From Halisarca cf. caerulea (Eukaryota > Porifera > Demospongiae > Chondrillida > Halisarcidae), in contig CAUJGJ010000189.1 of assembly GCA_963170055.1 (NCBI GenBank), forward strand, positions 1,848,201 to 1,862,900: a stretch of DNA of 14,700 nt, read 5' to 3'. The position numbers and the translations under genes were made by a program. Positions 10,120 to 14,700 of the stretch are shown here, piece after piece; position 1 is the first letter of the stretch, and each line of letters starts with the position of its first letter. The notes below the pieces were generated by a model that was not told where the DNA came from, ran no database searches, and was given only the letters and a program-made list of their open reading frames with translations.

Positions 10120-11814
10120 ATACATACGTACATGCATGCCTTCTGTGCAAGGGTTTTCATTGTACAGCATTTTTGGTCTGCTTTTGTCTTGTTAAATCTT
10201 TATAGGATGCTGTCATCATTGATGTGGTGGGCGAGGAGCCAACAGCATTCACGAAGCCCCTTTCTCCTTCCATGCTCCCAACATCCTCCCTAATACCCTC
10301 TTCTTCTCCTCTGCCAAGATCTCCGAATTCTTCTTTTAGTGTTTTGTCAGGAGCTGTCATATCCACTGAAGTCGTAAAGGGCTCGGCTCACAAAGTATCT
10401 TGGAATGAAGATTTGAATCTTTGTGTTAACCTATCAGCTTGTTTTGTGGTTGCCAGTGGCAACAAAACACAGAGTGAAAGCATCAATGACTCACTGACGG
10501 TCCCGATTGTTCACCTTACTCAGTTGCTAGGATACTGTTTCCTTGACAGCAAGGATCAAAGTCCAGTACGAGTTAGTGTTCGTTCTCTGGCTCTGAGCTG
10601 TCTCATGTACTCTGTCTCCCTCTATCCTGGAGCTCTTTTATGTGGTGGACTGCCAGTAGGAGAGGGGGGACGATGTTACGGCCAGATACCAGAAGGATCC
10701 AGGTGTGTGTGTGTGCGTGTGTGTGTGCATCTGTGTGTGTGTGTATGTGTGTGTGTGTGTGTGTGCACGTGCTTTTTTGTTAAGAAATATTTACGTATGT
10801 ACGTATGTATGTATATTGCCTCTATAATACGTTTGTATACATGTACGTACGTATATCGATTCACAAAAGTTTTCAATCTTTTGCTCTGTACAAATTCTAA
10901 TGGTACTCCTCATGACTTATGACATCCTGTACTTTTAATTTTGTGCGTGTTTGGCCTTAGTAATGTACAGTATGTACAGTATGTACTATACCTCTGTATT
11001 TATGTATATACGTACCCTTACTTATGTACGTACGTATGTATATTATGCGTATATATGTACTGTACCTACGTGTTTGTGTACATACAGTAACTCAGTATTA
11101 AAGCCAGAAAGGTTACGTTGATCACCAAATTGTCTATGTTTCACTGAAGAAGGGGTCCAAGCAGACATCAAATGGTTGTCATTTTTGTGTAGGACCTACG
11201 TAGGTACTAATCCGTCAACCACACAACCTCTTGCTTGGTTGCCATTTGTTTTTTTTTTAGGTTGACTCTGTTAACCAAAAGAACATCTGTTTAGTACGTA
11301 CCATACGTAGATAATCCATGCACAGGTGTACACAGGTGCAGATTTCTAATGTCGAACACCAAATTATTTGCATATTTGACACACTAACGCAATGTACGTA
11401 CGTATGTAAGTGCATACTGTACATATGTACAATTTTTTGTGTGTTGTATGGATACATGTACATACGTACGTATGTACATATGTACTTGTAAAGGCAGTAT
11501 TATTATGCCTATACAGTATATTGTCTTGACGGTGGTTACTGTCTGTTTGGTTGTTCAGCGTGTTTGGTGGGAGGTTACTGGATGTGCTGAAGACCTATTC
11601 CGACAACAGTGATCCAAAGCTGAGAGGACATGTGGCCACTGTAATTGGGGCTTACCTTCGCTCTTTGCTTCACCTCTCTCTCGGACGCTACACCCACTTT
11701 GCTTCCAAGTGGACCCGGGATGACCTCAAGGCTGAGGACCTGATTGAACATCTTGTGAAGTTGTCAACGGACGAATCACACCTTGTGCTGAGGTCCCTCT
11801 GTACGGCAGCCATT
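63..11814 (+). CDS. HTT: Huntingtin, N-terminal part, ten exons, 3' end outside the window
   Basis: Ten GT-AG exons join in compatible phase to 660 codons. The product follows recalled human HTT collinearly. Matches include ASETLNKIVKA (human ADECLNKVIKA), NGNVRSLKVAL (NGAPRSLRAAL), DHNVVTSTLEVFQ (DHNVVTGALELLQ), VRVSVRSLALSC (VRVSVKALALSC) and DPKLRG (DPQVRG). In the family, HTT is a very large HEAT/alpha-solenoid scaffold that binds HAP40 and takes part in vesicle transport and autophagy. Residues 1-30 resemble the N17 amphipathic helix, without polyQ. Residues of exons 1-7 form N-terminal HEAT repeats. Exon 8 and the first part of exon 9 form a Ser/Pro/acidic disordered loop, and the rest of exon 9 with exon 10 resumes the solenoid. 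The start is supported by an in-frame stop at 57-59 and a good context (G at -3, G at +4). The identity is firm; exon edges come from phase and splice signals only. Confidence 0.95.
155..463 (+). other. HTT: HTT intron 1, AT-rich
   Basis: Nothing recognised besides splice signals. It is AT-rich and lacks the simple repeats that fill later introns. Confidence 0.8.
464..535 (+). CDS. HTT: HTT exon 2, 72-nt exon
   Basis: Acceptor TGTGTATGTGTAG, donor GAA|GTATGT. It joins exon 1 as AG|G and exon 3 as AA|G. It encodes YPWKDDHISWLHNVYDLVTS, which then runs into AAVKSQKRYTKIL from exon 3. This aligns with human [20 protein letters not shown] and the following EFQKLLG. Without it the protein would lack the first HEAT-like helix, so the exon is needed for collinearity. 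The donor runs straight into a (TG)n tract. Confidence 0.85.
539..606 (+). repeat. (TG)n microsatellite abutting the HTT exon 2 donor
   Basis: About 34 TG units begin three bases after the donor GT at 536-537. Confidence 0.98.
752..812. mobile_element. Possible MITE end, solo
   Basis: CAGTGGAAACTCGCTTATCC followed by AAACCTCAGTTATCCAGCAC resembles pogo/Tigger-type ends. No matching right end was seen downstream, so this may be a broken copy. Confidence 0.3.
813..1233 (+). other. HTT intron 2, left part, no gene seen
   Basis: Contains a GTACATAC...GTATGTAC hairpin-forming inverted repeat at about 1031-1064 and, from 1148, degraded relatives of the 33-bp minisatellite unit. Short ORFs are not supported. 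Confidence 0.6.
1234..1464 (+). repeat. 33-bp minisatellite, array A (about 7 units)
   Basis: Units of the form TTACTAACCAGGAGTACTCA plus CCAACCCAGGTAC repeat every 33 bp. Each contains the 8-bp palindrome GAGTACTC. Because 33 is a multiple of three, both strands stay open and give false ORFs with an 11-residue period. Confidence 0.95.
1464..2294 (+). pseudogene. Retroelement C-terminal fragment: CCHC knuckle and restriction-like nuclease core
   Basis: An open frame of about 275 residues has no plausible start; it is entered from minisatellite sequence at its 5' side. In order: SWLATLPLEKYGFHLSKSDF, a CxCx6Hx4C knuckle (CVCNETFTIDHALSC), an RHNEIRDF motif, then VDIAARNFW and YFDVKVFNP. Spacing of the last pair suits a PD-(D/E)xK-type nuclease core. 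The tail has MGWLRCHISFSLVRSAI. Knuckle plus RHN plus nuclease core recalls the C-terminus of retroelements with restriction-like endonucleases, and similar tails recur in sponge and cnidarian genomes. No reverse transcriptase motif is present, so the copy is a 5'-truncated fragment. The exact family is not assigned. Confidence 0.7.
2471..2912 (+). repeat. 33-bp minisatellite, array B (about 13 units)
   Basis: Same repeat family as the array at 1234-1464, with TGC instead of TAC at the junction and ATCC instead of AACC. Three variant types are interspersed (CTCACTAACCCAGG, CTCCCTAACTCTGG and a 1-bp-shorter CTCACTAACCAGG). The region 2295-2470 between the retroelement stop and this array is AT-rich and looks like the element's 3' tail. 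Confidence 0.95.
3055..3235 (+). CDS. HTT: HTT exon 3, N-terminal HEAT block
   Basis: Acceptor CTCTCCCCCAG, donor AAG|GTGTGC. One base completes the split Lys codon from exon 2, and 60 codons follow, ending in phase 0. LRLAASETLNKIVKA matches human VRMVADECLNKVIKA, and MTAFNEMKK matches LELYKEIKK. Helical HEAT-repeat region. Confidence 0.95.
3236..3834 (+). other. HTT: HTT intron 3, GTAC/TACGTA-rich
   Basis: Dense TACGTA, GTACAT and ATGTAC motifs at 3243-3400 and 3700-3790. One degenerate copy of the 33-bp unit lies at about 3645-3692. No gene recognised. Confidence 0.65.
3835..3904 (+). repeat. (AC)n microsatellite before the HTT exon 4 acceptor
   Basis: About 35 AC units end seven bases before exon 4. 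The tract takes the place of the polypyrimidine tract. Confidence 0.98.
3912..4037 (+). CDS. HTT: HTT exon 4
   Basis: 42 codons, phase 0 at both ends. Acceptor CTTGCAG lies right after an (AC)n tract; donor is AAG|GTGAGT. NGNVRSLKVAL and the PLRCKPTIHSLAAVL stretch match human NGAPRSLRAAL and PQKCRPYLVNLLPCL. Confidence 0.95.
4190..5376 (+). repeat. 30/31-bp minisatellite, 39 units, with higher-order structure
   Basis: Unit TTGATTGCAAGTGTGCTGTA plus GAGCTGACCC(C). Variants: A/C at position 9, C3 or C4 at the end, GAA for GAG, GTTGA for GCTGA, and TGTTGT for TGCTGT. Units 1-17 (4190-4711) carry the same variant string as units 22-38 (4834-5355), 644 bp apart. Flanks hold degenerate half-units. 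Long minus-strand open frames here are by-products of the repeat. Confidence 0.97.
5377..6157 (+). other. HTT: HTT intron 4, right part
   Basis: Apart from the MITE at 5565-5746 it holds GTAC/TACGTA-rich repeats (5445-5515, 5720-5960, 6065-6130). The open frame at 5833-6165 has no family resemblance. Confidence 0.6.
5565..5746. mobile_element. MITE-like element, pogo/Tigger-type ends, about 182 bp
   Basis: CAGTGGAG at the left and a CACCACTG right end are inverted and flanked by TA (5563-5564, 5747-5748). The interior is rich in ATATAAC/GTTATA motifs. No coding capacity. CAGTGG ends with TA duplication resemble pogo/Tigger-derived MITEs; the class is inferred from the ends only. Confidence 0.6.
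6158..6250 (+). CDS. HTT: HTT exon 5
   Basis: 31 codons, phase 0. Acceptor TTCTGACTGCAG, donor CAG|GTAACA. KRNEESINECL across the exon 4/5 join matches human KRPEESVQETL. It continues the helical repeat (FLVDIFRVFACHLVDRDVQ). Confidence 0.9.
6263..6509 (+). repeat. Tandem duplication, period 179 bp, in HTT intron 5
   Basis: About 68 bp at 6263-6330, including GGAGTATGTGTATAGACATG, recurs at 6442-6509 with few changes; both copies end in ACAGTGAAAC. The first copy begins 12 bp after the exon 5 donor. The right copy runs into the MITE-like element at 6501. Confidence 0.85.
6501..6685. mobile_element. MITE-like element, about 185 bp, with TAATCCGA motifs
   Basis: Left end CAGTGAAACG, right end (reverse complement) CAGCAAAAAC, flanked by TA (6499-6500 and 6686-6687). 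Contains repeated TGTAATCCGA and TCTCTCTAATCTGACCATCT. The latter is shared with the copy at about 9111-9283, so this is a dispersed family. Confidence 0.5.
6967..7037 (+). repeat. (CA)n microsatellite before the HTT exon 6 acceptor
   Basis: About 35 CA units end six bases before exon 6; only CTGCAG separates them from the exon. Confidence 0.98.
7044..7185 (+). CDS. HTT: HTT exon 6
   Basis: 47 codons plus one base. The acceptor CCTGCAG directly follows a (CA)n tract; the donor ATGA|GTAAGT is near consensus. LLFEAFLSLLPSTSATTRR matches human LLKAFIANLKSSSPTIRR, and FGRRPLVYGKWVL matches SRRTQYFYSWLLN. An earlier GTAGGA at 7138 could act as a donor but would lose this second match. Confidence 0.93.
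7361..8531 (-). mobile_element. Tc1/mariner-like DNA transposon, non-autonomous, in HTT intron 6
   Basis: Perfect 26-bp terminal inverted repeats at 7361-7386 and 8506-8531 start CGGTATGTGTCATAAAAAAG. The element is flanked by TA on both sides (7359-7360 and 8532-8533), the Tc1/mariner target duplication. Inside each end lies a patch of ATTACGATCGTAAT-type palindromic repeats (about 7387-7480 and 8350-8495). The only coding remnant is a broken transposase on the minus strand. At 1171 bp it is shorter than typical full-length Tc1 elements. Confidence 0.93.
7766..8305 (-). pseudogene. Tc1-like transposase remnant, frameshifted and truncated
   Basis: The minus-strand frame 8305-7922 starts MVYSDYKKQRIVFWRNEG and holds the helix-turn-helix DNA-binding part, followed by a GRPR-like GLGRRSK and WSFCGTTYCQLV. 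It then stops. A different frame in 7788-7982 resumes with FMDETTVQLETHRR, whose Asp is the expected first residue of the DDE/D triad. The rest of the catalytic domain (second Asp, third acid) was not found in the element. No active transposase can come from this copy. Confidence 0.88.
8554..8597 (+). repeat. (TG)n microsatellite in HTT intron 6
   Basis: About 22 TG units, 160 bp before exon 7 and just outside the right end of the Tc1-like element. Confidence 0.98.
8759..8964 (+). CDS. HTT: HTT exon 7
   Basis: Acceptor CATTCCCAG, donor CAG|GTGAGA. AT completes the split codon, then 68 codons. LLAIEEIQNGTSCLLGVL corresponds to human LLVPVEDEHSTLLILGVL, and EGDHNVVTSTLEVFQ to HQDHNVVTGALELLQ, among the best-conserved parts of the family. 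Confidence 0.96.
8965..9710 (+). other. HTT: HTT intron 7
   Basis: Contains one MITE copy, a G9 run near 9102-9110, and TACGTA-rich patches at 9320-9420 and 9575-9675. No gene recognised. Confidence 0.6.
9111..9283. mobile_element. MITE-like element, diverged copy of the 6501-6685 family
   Basis: Shares TCTCTCTAATCTGACCATCT and then CACCATGTTAGAGTATG-like sequence with 6501-6685. Ends are GAGTGGA and, inverted, GAGTGGAACC. Target duplication is not clear. It lies in HTT intron 7. Confidence 0.45.
9711..10025 (+). CDS. HTT: HTT exon 8, start of the disordered loop
   Basis: 105 codons, phase 0. Acceptor CCTGCCTCAG, donor GAG|GTGTGT inside the first bases of a (TG)n tract. After a short helical start (VILQHVPQLPQFSQWL) the sequence becomes rich in Ser, Asp, Glu and Pro, including SLEVLELDDDGTEDLED. 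In human HTT the equivalent region is the long unresolved loop that carries protease sites. The loop here is much shorter. Confidence 0.88.
10026..10117 (+). repeat. (TG)n microsatellite starting at the HTT exon 8 donor
   Basis: The donor GT is itself the first repeat unit. There are small interruptions (GCGCA, TGAG), then an unbroken run. Confidence 0.98.
10206..10702 (+). CDS. HTT: HTT exon 9, end of loop and return to HEAT solenoid
   Basis: 165 codons plus AG. Acceptor CTTTATAG, donor CCAG|GTGTGT running into (TG)n. The first ~60 residues are low-complexity Ser/Pro. VPIVHLTQLLGYCFLD then VRVSVRSLALSC corresponds to human APLVHCVRLLSASFLL then VRVSVKALALSC. Confidence 0.93.
10703..10765 (+). 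repeat. (TG)n microsatellite starting at the HTT exon 9 donor
   Basis: Imperfect TG run with GCG, CATC and TA interruptions. The exon 9 donor GT is its first unit. Confidence 0.97.
10766..11558 (+). other. HTT: HTT intron 9, TACGTA/GTAC-rich
   Basis: Clusters of GTACGTATGTA-type sequence at 10790-10855, 10950-11095 and 11390-11480. No exon with HTT resemblance was found in it. Confidence 0.6.
11559..11814 (+). CDS. HTT: HTT exon 10, last exon clearly visible
   Basis: C completes the Ser codon from exon 9, then 85 codons in phase 0. Acceptor TTGGTTGTTCAG, donor ATT|GTGAGT. FGGRLLDVLKTYSDNSDPKLRG corresponds to human [20 protein letters not shown], and LRSLCTAA to CKLACTAV. The next exon should carry the equivalent of human SSYSELGLQLI. 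Confidence 0.95.
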
Positions 11815-11898
11815 GTGAGTGGATTTTCCCCTTTAAGCCAGTCTGCAGCTGTTTGGTGGTTACTATGGTGTATGGGGAATTCCCTTTACAGTATCTTC

Positions 11899-11901
11899 CG
11901 C

Positions 11902-11932
<31 letters not shown>
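11899..11932 (+). repeat. (CG)9-(TG)8 alternating purine-pyrimidine tract
   Basis: Nine CG followed by TG repeats, 85 bp after the exon 10 donor and about 70 bp before the gap. The composition favours Z-DNA and sequencing dropout. Confidence 0.95.
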
Positions 11933-12000
11933 TTTGTGTGCATGTGTACATATGTGTTTAAGCATGTATGCATGTGTGTATGTTTTCCTATCTGTGTGAA

Positions 12001-12200
12001 NNNNNNNNNNNNNNNNNNNNNNNNNNNNNNNNNNNNNNNNNNNNNNNNNNNNNNNNNNNNNNNNNNNNNNNNNNNNNNNNNNNNNNNNNNNNNNNNNNNN
12101 NNNNNNNNNNNNNNNNNNNNNNNNNNNNNNNNNNNNNNNNNNNNNNNNNNNNNNNNNNNNNNNNNNNNNNNNNNNNNNNNNNNNNNNNNNNNNNNNNNNN
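12001..12200. other. Assembly gap, 200 N
   Basis: Unresolved bases; the round length suggests a fixed or estimated size. It hides the 5' end of the DUF4139-type gene and the rest of HTT intron 10, if the join is right. Confidence 1.
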
Positions 12201-14087
12201 GCAAGTTCGAAGATTGGAAACATTGCATACGAACCCACTAAACCGAGGCCGGACGTCGACATTGGTGATGATAACCCATACGTCTCGTTGCTGTCCCAAA
12301 TGAAGGGGTTGGACGTAAAAGTGGTCACTTGTAACCAAGAAGGAGAAAATGTCGGTCGTTTGTTGGGCGTTAACACACAATACGATAGCGCCTCCAAAGA
12401 GGACGTGACTCACGTGATACTCTTCGTGGAACCAAACGAGGTCCGGTCAGTTCCGCTCCACTCGCTCCAGTCACTGCAAGTGATGGATGAACGCATGCAG
12501 CACAACCTTTCGCATGCACTTGATCTTGCAACAACATCGGAGAATGATGAGATACAAAAATTGTCCTTCTTCTTCTCCGACATTCCTTCGGCTCAGTCAC
12601 TGAAGGCTCAGTATGGTTTGGTTACCTCGGAGTGGAAGAGCACCTACCGTCTTGTGTTCTTGGACGACTCCCATGTCAAGTTTCGTCTTGACGGCATGGC
12701 AGTCGTGGAAAACAACTTTGACGAAGACTGGACTAATGTCCAACTTAGCCTAGTGGTTGGTGCTCCACCTCTCAGCACAAAGAAGGCTAAAACAACAACA
12801 GGGATTTGGAGCCTCAACATCAAGCATTTCTTAGGGGGCTATTTCACAATTCGCTGCAATCCGAAGGACACAATCATGTCTCTTAAGATGAAAGTGTATG
12901 AAGTGAAGAAGAAGCCTCCACTTCAAAACTTCAAGCTCAGATATGCCGGAAAGCCCCTGGATCCTGGACGTCTAGTGTCTGACTATACCATTTCTGATGG
13001 GTCCACACTTCAGATGGAGATCGGTAGCGGGATTGAGGAAGGAGGGCAGCAAGCTCCTACCAGCGCTGTCGAGTTTGTGATGTCTTCATTGGACAGCCTG
13101 TCATTCTATCCAATTGCGACTAAAGTGACAGCTCAGCGCAAGCAGAAAGCCATAGTCCCAATGCTCCACACTACTCTGGAAGCACACAATGTTGTCCTGT
13201 ATAACGAATTGATTAGACGGGGAAATCCCCTTTCAGCTGTACTTTTTGCCAATTCAACCGGTCGTACTTTGGACGGTGGAAAAATCCAACTGTACAGACA
13301 GGACCAGTTTCTTGGGAGCGGCGATCTGCCAACTCTTCACCAAGGTGATGAATCACCTCCCATCCCATATGCCGTAAAGATGGGGTGCGAGGTAGTGAAG
13401 GAAACAGCCAATAAATACATGGATTTCCACAGGATTGTCATCGAGGACAGAGAGATCAGGCTGCTGAGGAAGCGGCAAGTGATCACGATTTACCGCATCC
13501 GAAACAAGACCGACGAGGAGCTGGATTTCCTTCTGGACCACTTGTTCCTGGACGAATATGAGCTGGTTCGAGAGGACCTGATGGATGAAGCTGGAGAACC
13601 TGTGGACATCACTGACAAGGTCTATCAGTTCCGGTTTACTGTGGAAGCCAAAGATGAGAAGAAGAAGTTTACTGTCATCGAAGAGACGGAATCAATGGAG
13701 AAGACACAAATTTCTGATCTGACCCACTTTCACACGGCTATTCGAGATGACAATGCCAAGCAGTGGGTCAATGCTGCCACCTACCAGGCTCTTTGTGAAA
13801 CAATGACCCTTCGCGGTAGAATCAGGAGTGCTGAAGCAGAGATCTATGCGAAGGAAGATGAGGTGCGTGAAATCCAGGATAACCAGAGCCATCTCAGATC
13901 CAACATAACCGCCCTCGAGGGGAACAAAGCAGAAGCTGCAAAGTACATCAAGTCATTGGCTGCTGAAGAAGATAAGCTGAAGGCTTGCAGACAGGCAATC
14001 AAGCGTCTTCGACAGGACAAGAAGGAACTGAGTGATGGAAGGGACAAAACTATGGGGGAAATCAAGTATTCCAAGAAGTTGAAGTGA
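12201..14087 (+). CDS. DUF4139-type protein with inserted ubiquitin-like domain, 5'-incomplete
   Basis: The frame is open from the gap edge to TGA at 14085-14087, 628 visible residues without an intron. The first ATG in frame is at 12300, but the frame continues upstream, so the true start probably lies in or before the gap. Visible residues ~27-130 hold a small beta-rich segment (EGENVGRLLGV, PNEVRSVPLHSLQ). About 134-195 is the first DUF4139 half (SLKAQYGLVTSEWKSTYRL, then NNFDEDWTNVQLSLVVGAPP). About 202-274 is ubiquitin-like (NPKDTIMSLKMKV, LRYAGKPLDPGRLVSDYTI). About 290-445 is the second DUF4139 half (FANSTGRTLDGGKIQLY, GDLPTLHQGDESPPIPYAV). About 530-628 is a charged coiled coil. No signal peptide or membrane segment is visible. 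DUF4139 is common in bacteria and scattered in eukaryotes, with no settled function. Reaction and partners are unknown. Confidence 0.85.
   Translation, partial: ASSKIGNIAYEPTKPRPDVDIGDDNPYVSLLSQMKGLDVKVVTCNQEGENVGRLLGVNTQYDSASKEDVTHVILFVEPNEVRSVPLHSLQSLQVMDERMQHNLSHALDLATTSENDEIQKLSFFFSDIPSAQSLKAQYGLVTSEWKSTYRLVFLDDSHVKFRLDGMAVVENNFDEDWTNVQLSLVVGAPPLSTKKAKTTTGIWSLNIKHFLGGYFTIRCNPKDTIMSLKMKVYEVKKKPPLQNFKLRYAGKPLDPGRLVSDYTISDGSTLQMEIGSGIEEGGQQAPTSAVEFVMSSLDSLSFYPIATKVTAQRKQKAIVPMLHTTLEAHNVVLYNELIRRGNPLSAVLFANSTGRTLDGGKIQLYRQDQFLGSGDLPTLHQGDESPPIPYAVKMGCEVVKETANKYMDFHRIVIEDREIRLLRKRQVITIYRIRNKTDEELDFLLDHLFLDEYELVREDLMDEAGEPVDITDKVYQFRFTVEAKDEKKKFTVIEETESMEKTQISDLTHFHTAIRDDNAKQWVNAATYQALCETMTLRGRIRSAEAEIYAKEDEVREIQDNQSHLRSNITALEGNKAEAAKYIKSLAAEEDKLKACRQAIKRLRQDKKELSDGRDKTMGEIKYSKKLK
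12804..13022 (+). other. Ubiquitin-like domain inside the DUF4139 protein
   Basis: Ungapped by eye against ubiquitin over about 73 residues: DTI, AGK (Lys48 position), DGR-like PGR, SDYTI and STLQ are in register. The Ile44 position is Arg, Val70 is Glu and Leu8 is Phe, so the usual hydrophobic binding patch is not kept. No terminal Gly-Gly is present (GSG then acidic linker), and the domain is internal. It cannot be a conjugated modifier and is more likely a fixed structural or docking module. Confidence 0.82.
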
Positions 14088-14700
14088 ACTTTGGGGGGTT
14101 TGCTGCATTCCTCTGTGCAGTACTGGTGTCAAATGGAGTTGTGATTGTAGTGACTCTGGACATTTTTGCAAATCTTGTTTAAATTTTCAGTAGTGTTTAA
14201 TTCAAGTAGTTGCTGCTAGTTCTAAGAACAAAAATGTGTTTTATTTGTAGGAAACTGCTTTCATATTACATATGCTACATGTGTGTTATTATGATGGATA
14301 ATGAGCTGTTCAGTGTTGTGCTGGATAATGAGCTGTTTTGTGTGTTTTGACATGTGAAACACAATGTATTGGCCACTCGTCTGCTGTAGTGATAGTAAGG
14401 GACTATAGTTTCAATTGTGCACGTTTGCTTGGGTCACAACCCACAATGCATGGCTTATCTGACCAACATAGTGAGAACAACCTGATTACACATGTATTAT
14501 TATGGTAGTATTCCATAATAATGTAGGATTGCCACTGAAAAAACATGGCCGCCATACATTAACACAAAATGAATGTATAATTATATACTCATAAATTGCT
14601 TCTTCTCATATACATAACTGTAATGTGTTCCTATAATAACACTCACTTGACATAGGCTCACGTGCCAGAACCTCAACTCAATTGGCCTGGCCCTTCAACT
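14088..14700 (+). other. 3' flank of the DUF4139-type gene
   Basis: Probable 3' UTR and flank. No canonical AATAAA was seen on the + strand. There is a 27-bp-period duplication of TGGATAATGAGCTGTT at 14295 and 14322. Unlike the introns upstream it has no TACGTA clusters or TG/AC tracts. A doubtful HTT exon 11 may start near 14657 or 14669. Confidence 0.6.

Noticed and set aside
11726..12413. Minus- and plus-strand ORFs spanning the N gap
   Set aside because: Their continuity depends on undefined bases.

Overview
The window is animal DNA. It holds intron-rich, GT-AG spliced coding sequence at low density, long (TG)n/(AC)n microsatellites, minisatellites, a decayed Tc1-like transposon, small TA-flanked MITE-like elements and a retroelement fragment. 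The host is probably a non-bilaterian or other marine invertebrate, with a sponge as the best guess. That guess rests on the divergence of the huntingtin protein and the type of retroelement fragment, and no species-diagnostic sequence was seen.

The main gene runs from 63 to at least 11814 on the + strand. It is the N-terminal part of huntingtin (HTT). Ten exons (63-154, 464-535, 3055-3235, 3912-4037, 6158-6250, 7044-7185, 8759-8964, 9711-10025, 10206-10702, 11559-11814) join in compatible phase into 1980 nt, or 660 codons. The conceptual protein follows recalled human HTT collinearly from the N17-like helix, through the N-terminal HEAT-repeat blocks and a Ser/acidic disordered loop, to the HEAT block after that loop. 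There is no polyglutamine or polyproline tract. The rest of HTT, about three quarters of the family length, is not in the window apart from a doubtful exon start in the last 50 bases.

The introns hold most of the other features. Intron 2 has a fragment of a retroelement C-terminus (CCHC knuckle plus a restriction-like nuclease core) lying between two arrays of the same 33-bp minisatellite. Intron 4 has a 39-unit array of 30/31-bp repeats with a 644-bp super-period, then a TA-flanked MITE. Intron 5 has a 179-bp-period duplication and a related MITE. Intron 6 has a 1171-bp Tc1-like element with perfect 26-bp terminal inverted repeats and a broken transposase. (TG)n directly follows three HTT donors and (AC)n ends a few bases before two acceptors. 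TACGTA/GTAC-rich short repeats are common in the introns.

After a 200-base gap (12001-12200) lies a 5'-incomplete, apparently intronless + strand gene ending at 14087. It encodes a DUF4139-type protein with a ubiquitin-like domain inserted between the two DUF4139 halves and a C-terminal coiled coil. It either sits inside HTT intron 10 or was joined there by scaffolding. No functional link with HTT can be read from the sequence. The DUF4139/ubiquitin-like architecture is the best candidate here for something little described.
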